Source of the DNA: Aquabacterium sp.
GTDB taxonomy: Bacteria; Pseudomonadota; Gammaproteobacteria; Burkholderiales; Burkholderiaceae_C
Assembly: GCA_017989885.1 (NCBI GenBank)
Contig: JAGNPA010000133.1
Location: 1 to 5,872 of the forward strand
Reading direction: 5' to 3'
Length of the DNA stretch: 5,872 nucleotides
Position numbers and translations under genes: made by a program
Shown: positions 5,558 to 5,872 of the stretch, in pieces
Position numbering within the stretch: position 1 is the stretch's first letter
How the letters are laid out: the number at the start of each line of letters is the position of its first letter
Notes under the pieces: model-generated
The model's input: the letters and a program-made list of their open reading frames with translations, nothing else
The model's database searches: none
Told to the model about the DNA's origin: nothing

Positions 5558-5872
5558 GGGGCTGGGCGTGCGAGCTCGGTCAGATCAGCAATCATTGACC
5601 GCCAAATCTTAGAACAAGGCAGGTTGCCTGCATTGAACCATGGCGCACTGCGAGACGGGACCGCCACTGGGCAATGAGCTTTGGCAGATGCACTTCAAAA
5701 CCGGTCGTCCATAGCGGCAAACTCGCGCCGACTGGGTGCCTGGAAGTGGCCGCCTGCCGCCGACCGCGGTCTGGCTCGAAAGCAGTCAGTCAACGCGCCG
5801 TTTCATCGTTGCCATGATTGTTTCTTAATCGCGCACAGGCGGCCACAGGCGGGCCGTGTGAACCAGCGTCAG
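5558..5872. other. Intergenic region upstream of the TetR gene
   Basis: No gene is supported in these 315 bases. The stretch should contain the tetR promoter: a candidate -10 box TAAGAT (minus strand, 5606-5611) precedes the ATG by about 48 nt, but no good -35 is seen. A 10-bp near-tandem repeat (CACAGGCGGC then CACAGGCGGG) lies at 5834-5853. Two minus-strand frames are open from the right edge, with stops at 5825-5827 (15 residues, ending WPPVRD) and 5790-5792 (27 residues). Either could be the tail of a gene beyond the window, but both are too short to call. Confidence 0.5.
5619..5631. promoter_or_regulatory. Candidate operator upstream of the TetR gene
   Basis: GCAGG-TTG-CCTGC is a perfect 5-bp inverted repeat with a 3-nt centre. 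It lies 61 bp upstream of the tetR ATG and just upstream of the candidate -10 TAAGAT (5606-5611), where a repressor would block RNA polymerase. TetR proteins commonly bind such dyads near their own promoter. The link to this protein is inference; an inverted repeat this short occurs by chance fairly often. Confidence 0.3.

Noticed and set aside
5834..5853. 10-bp near-tandem repeat considered as the start of a CRISPR or minisatellite
   Set aside because: There are only two copies with one mismatch and no spacers; it is a chance-level feature in GC-rich DNA.

Overview
The window reads as accessory or rearranged chromosome of a GC-rich proteobacterium. The codon use and gene families fit a beta-proteobacterium of the Burkholderiales type, but that is inference, because no rRNA or other marker gene is present. 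All recognisable genes lie on the minus strand. In transcription order, from right to left, they are a TetR-type regulator (4901-5557), an endonuclease III homologue (4084-4809), a cryptochrome/photolyase-family flavoprotein (2521-4077), an IS1182-family insertion sequence (717-2401 with its target duplication), and a PAS-GGDEF diguanylate cyclase remnant that runs off the left edge.

The right half looks like a small DNA-repair unit. The regulator is followed after 90 bp by nth, and only 6 bp separate the nth stop from the photolyase ATG. That spacing suggests co-transcription and translational coupling of a base-excision glycosylase with a light-dependent repair enzyme or photoreceptor. Both enzymes differ from the textbook forms at functional positions. 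The photolyase-like protein has IQM where E. coli PhrB has WQW, and His where PhrB has the flavin-facing Asn378. The Nth homologue keeps the catalytic Lys/Asp and the 4Fe-4S cluster but appears to have lost the Gln41 and Leu81 DNA-wedge residues. The photolyase-like protein ends in QLTLF, which matches the bacterial beta sliding-clamp-binding pentapeptide at the end of a charged, probably flexible tail. I regard this as the most interesting feature of the window.

The left half is degraded. An apparently intact IS1182-type element, with imperfect 18-bp terminal inverted repeats flanked by GACC direct repeats, sits between the photolyase gene and the cyclase remnant. The remnant has lost the front half of its PAS domain and has an in-frame stop immediately upstream. 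Its breakpoint (about 475-490) lies some 230 bp from the IS end, so the present IS copy did not simply cut it. The stretches 489-716 and 5558-5872 hold no gene I can support.
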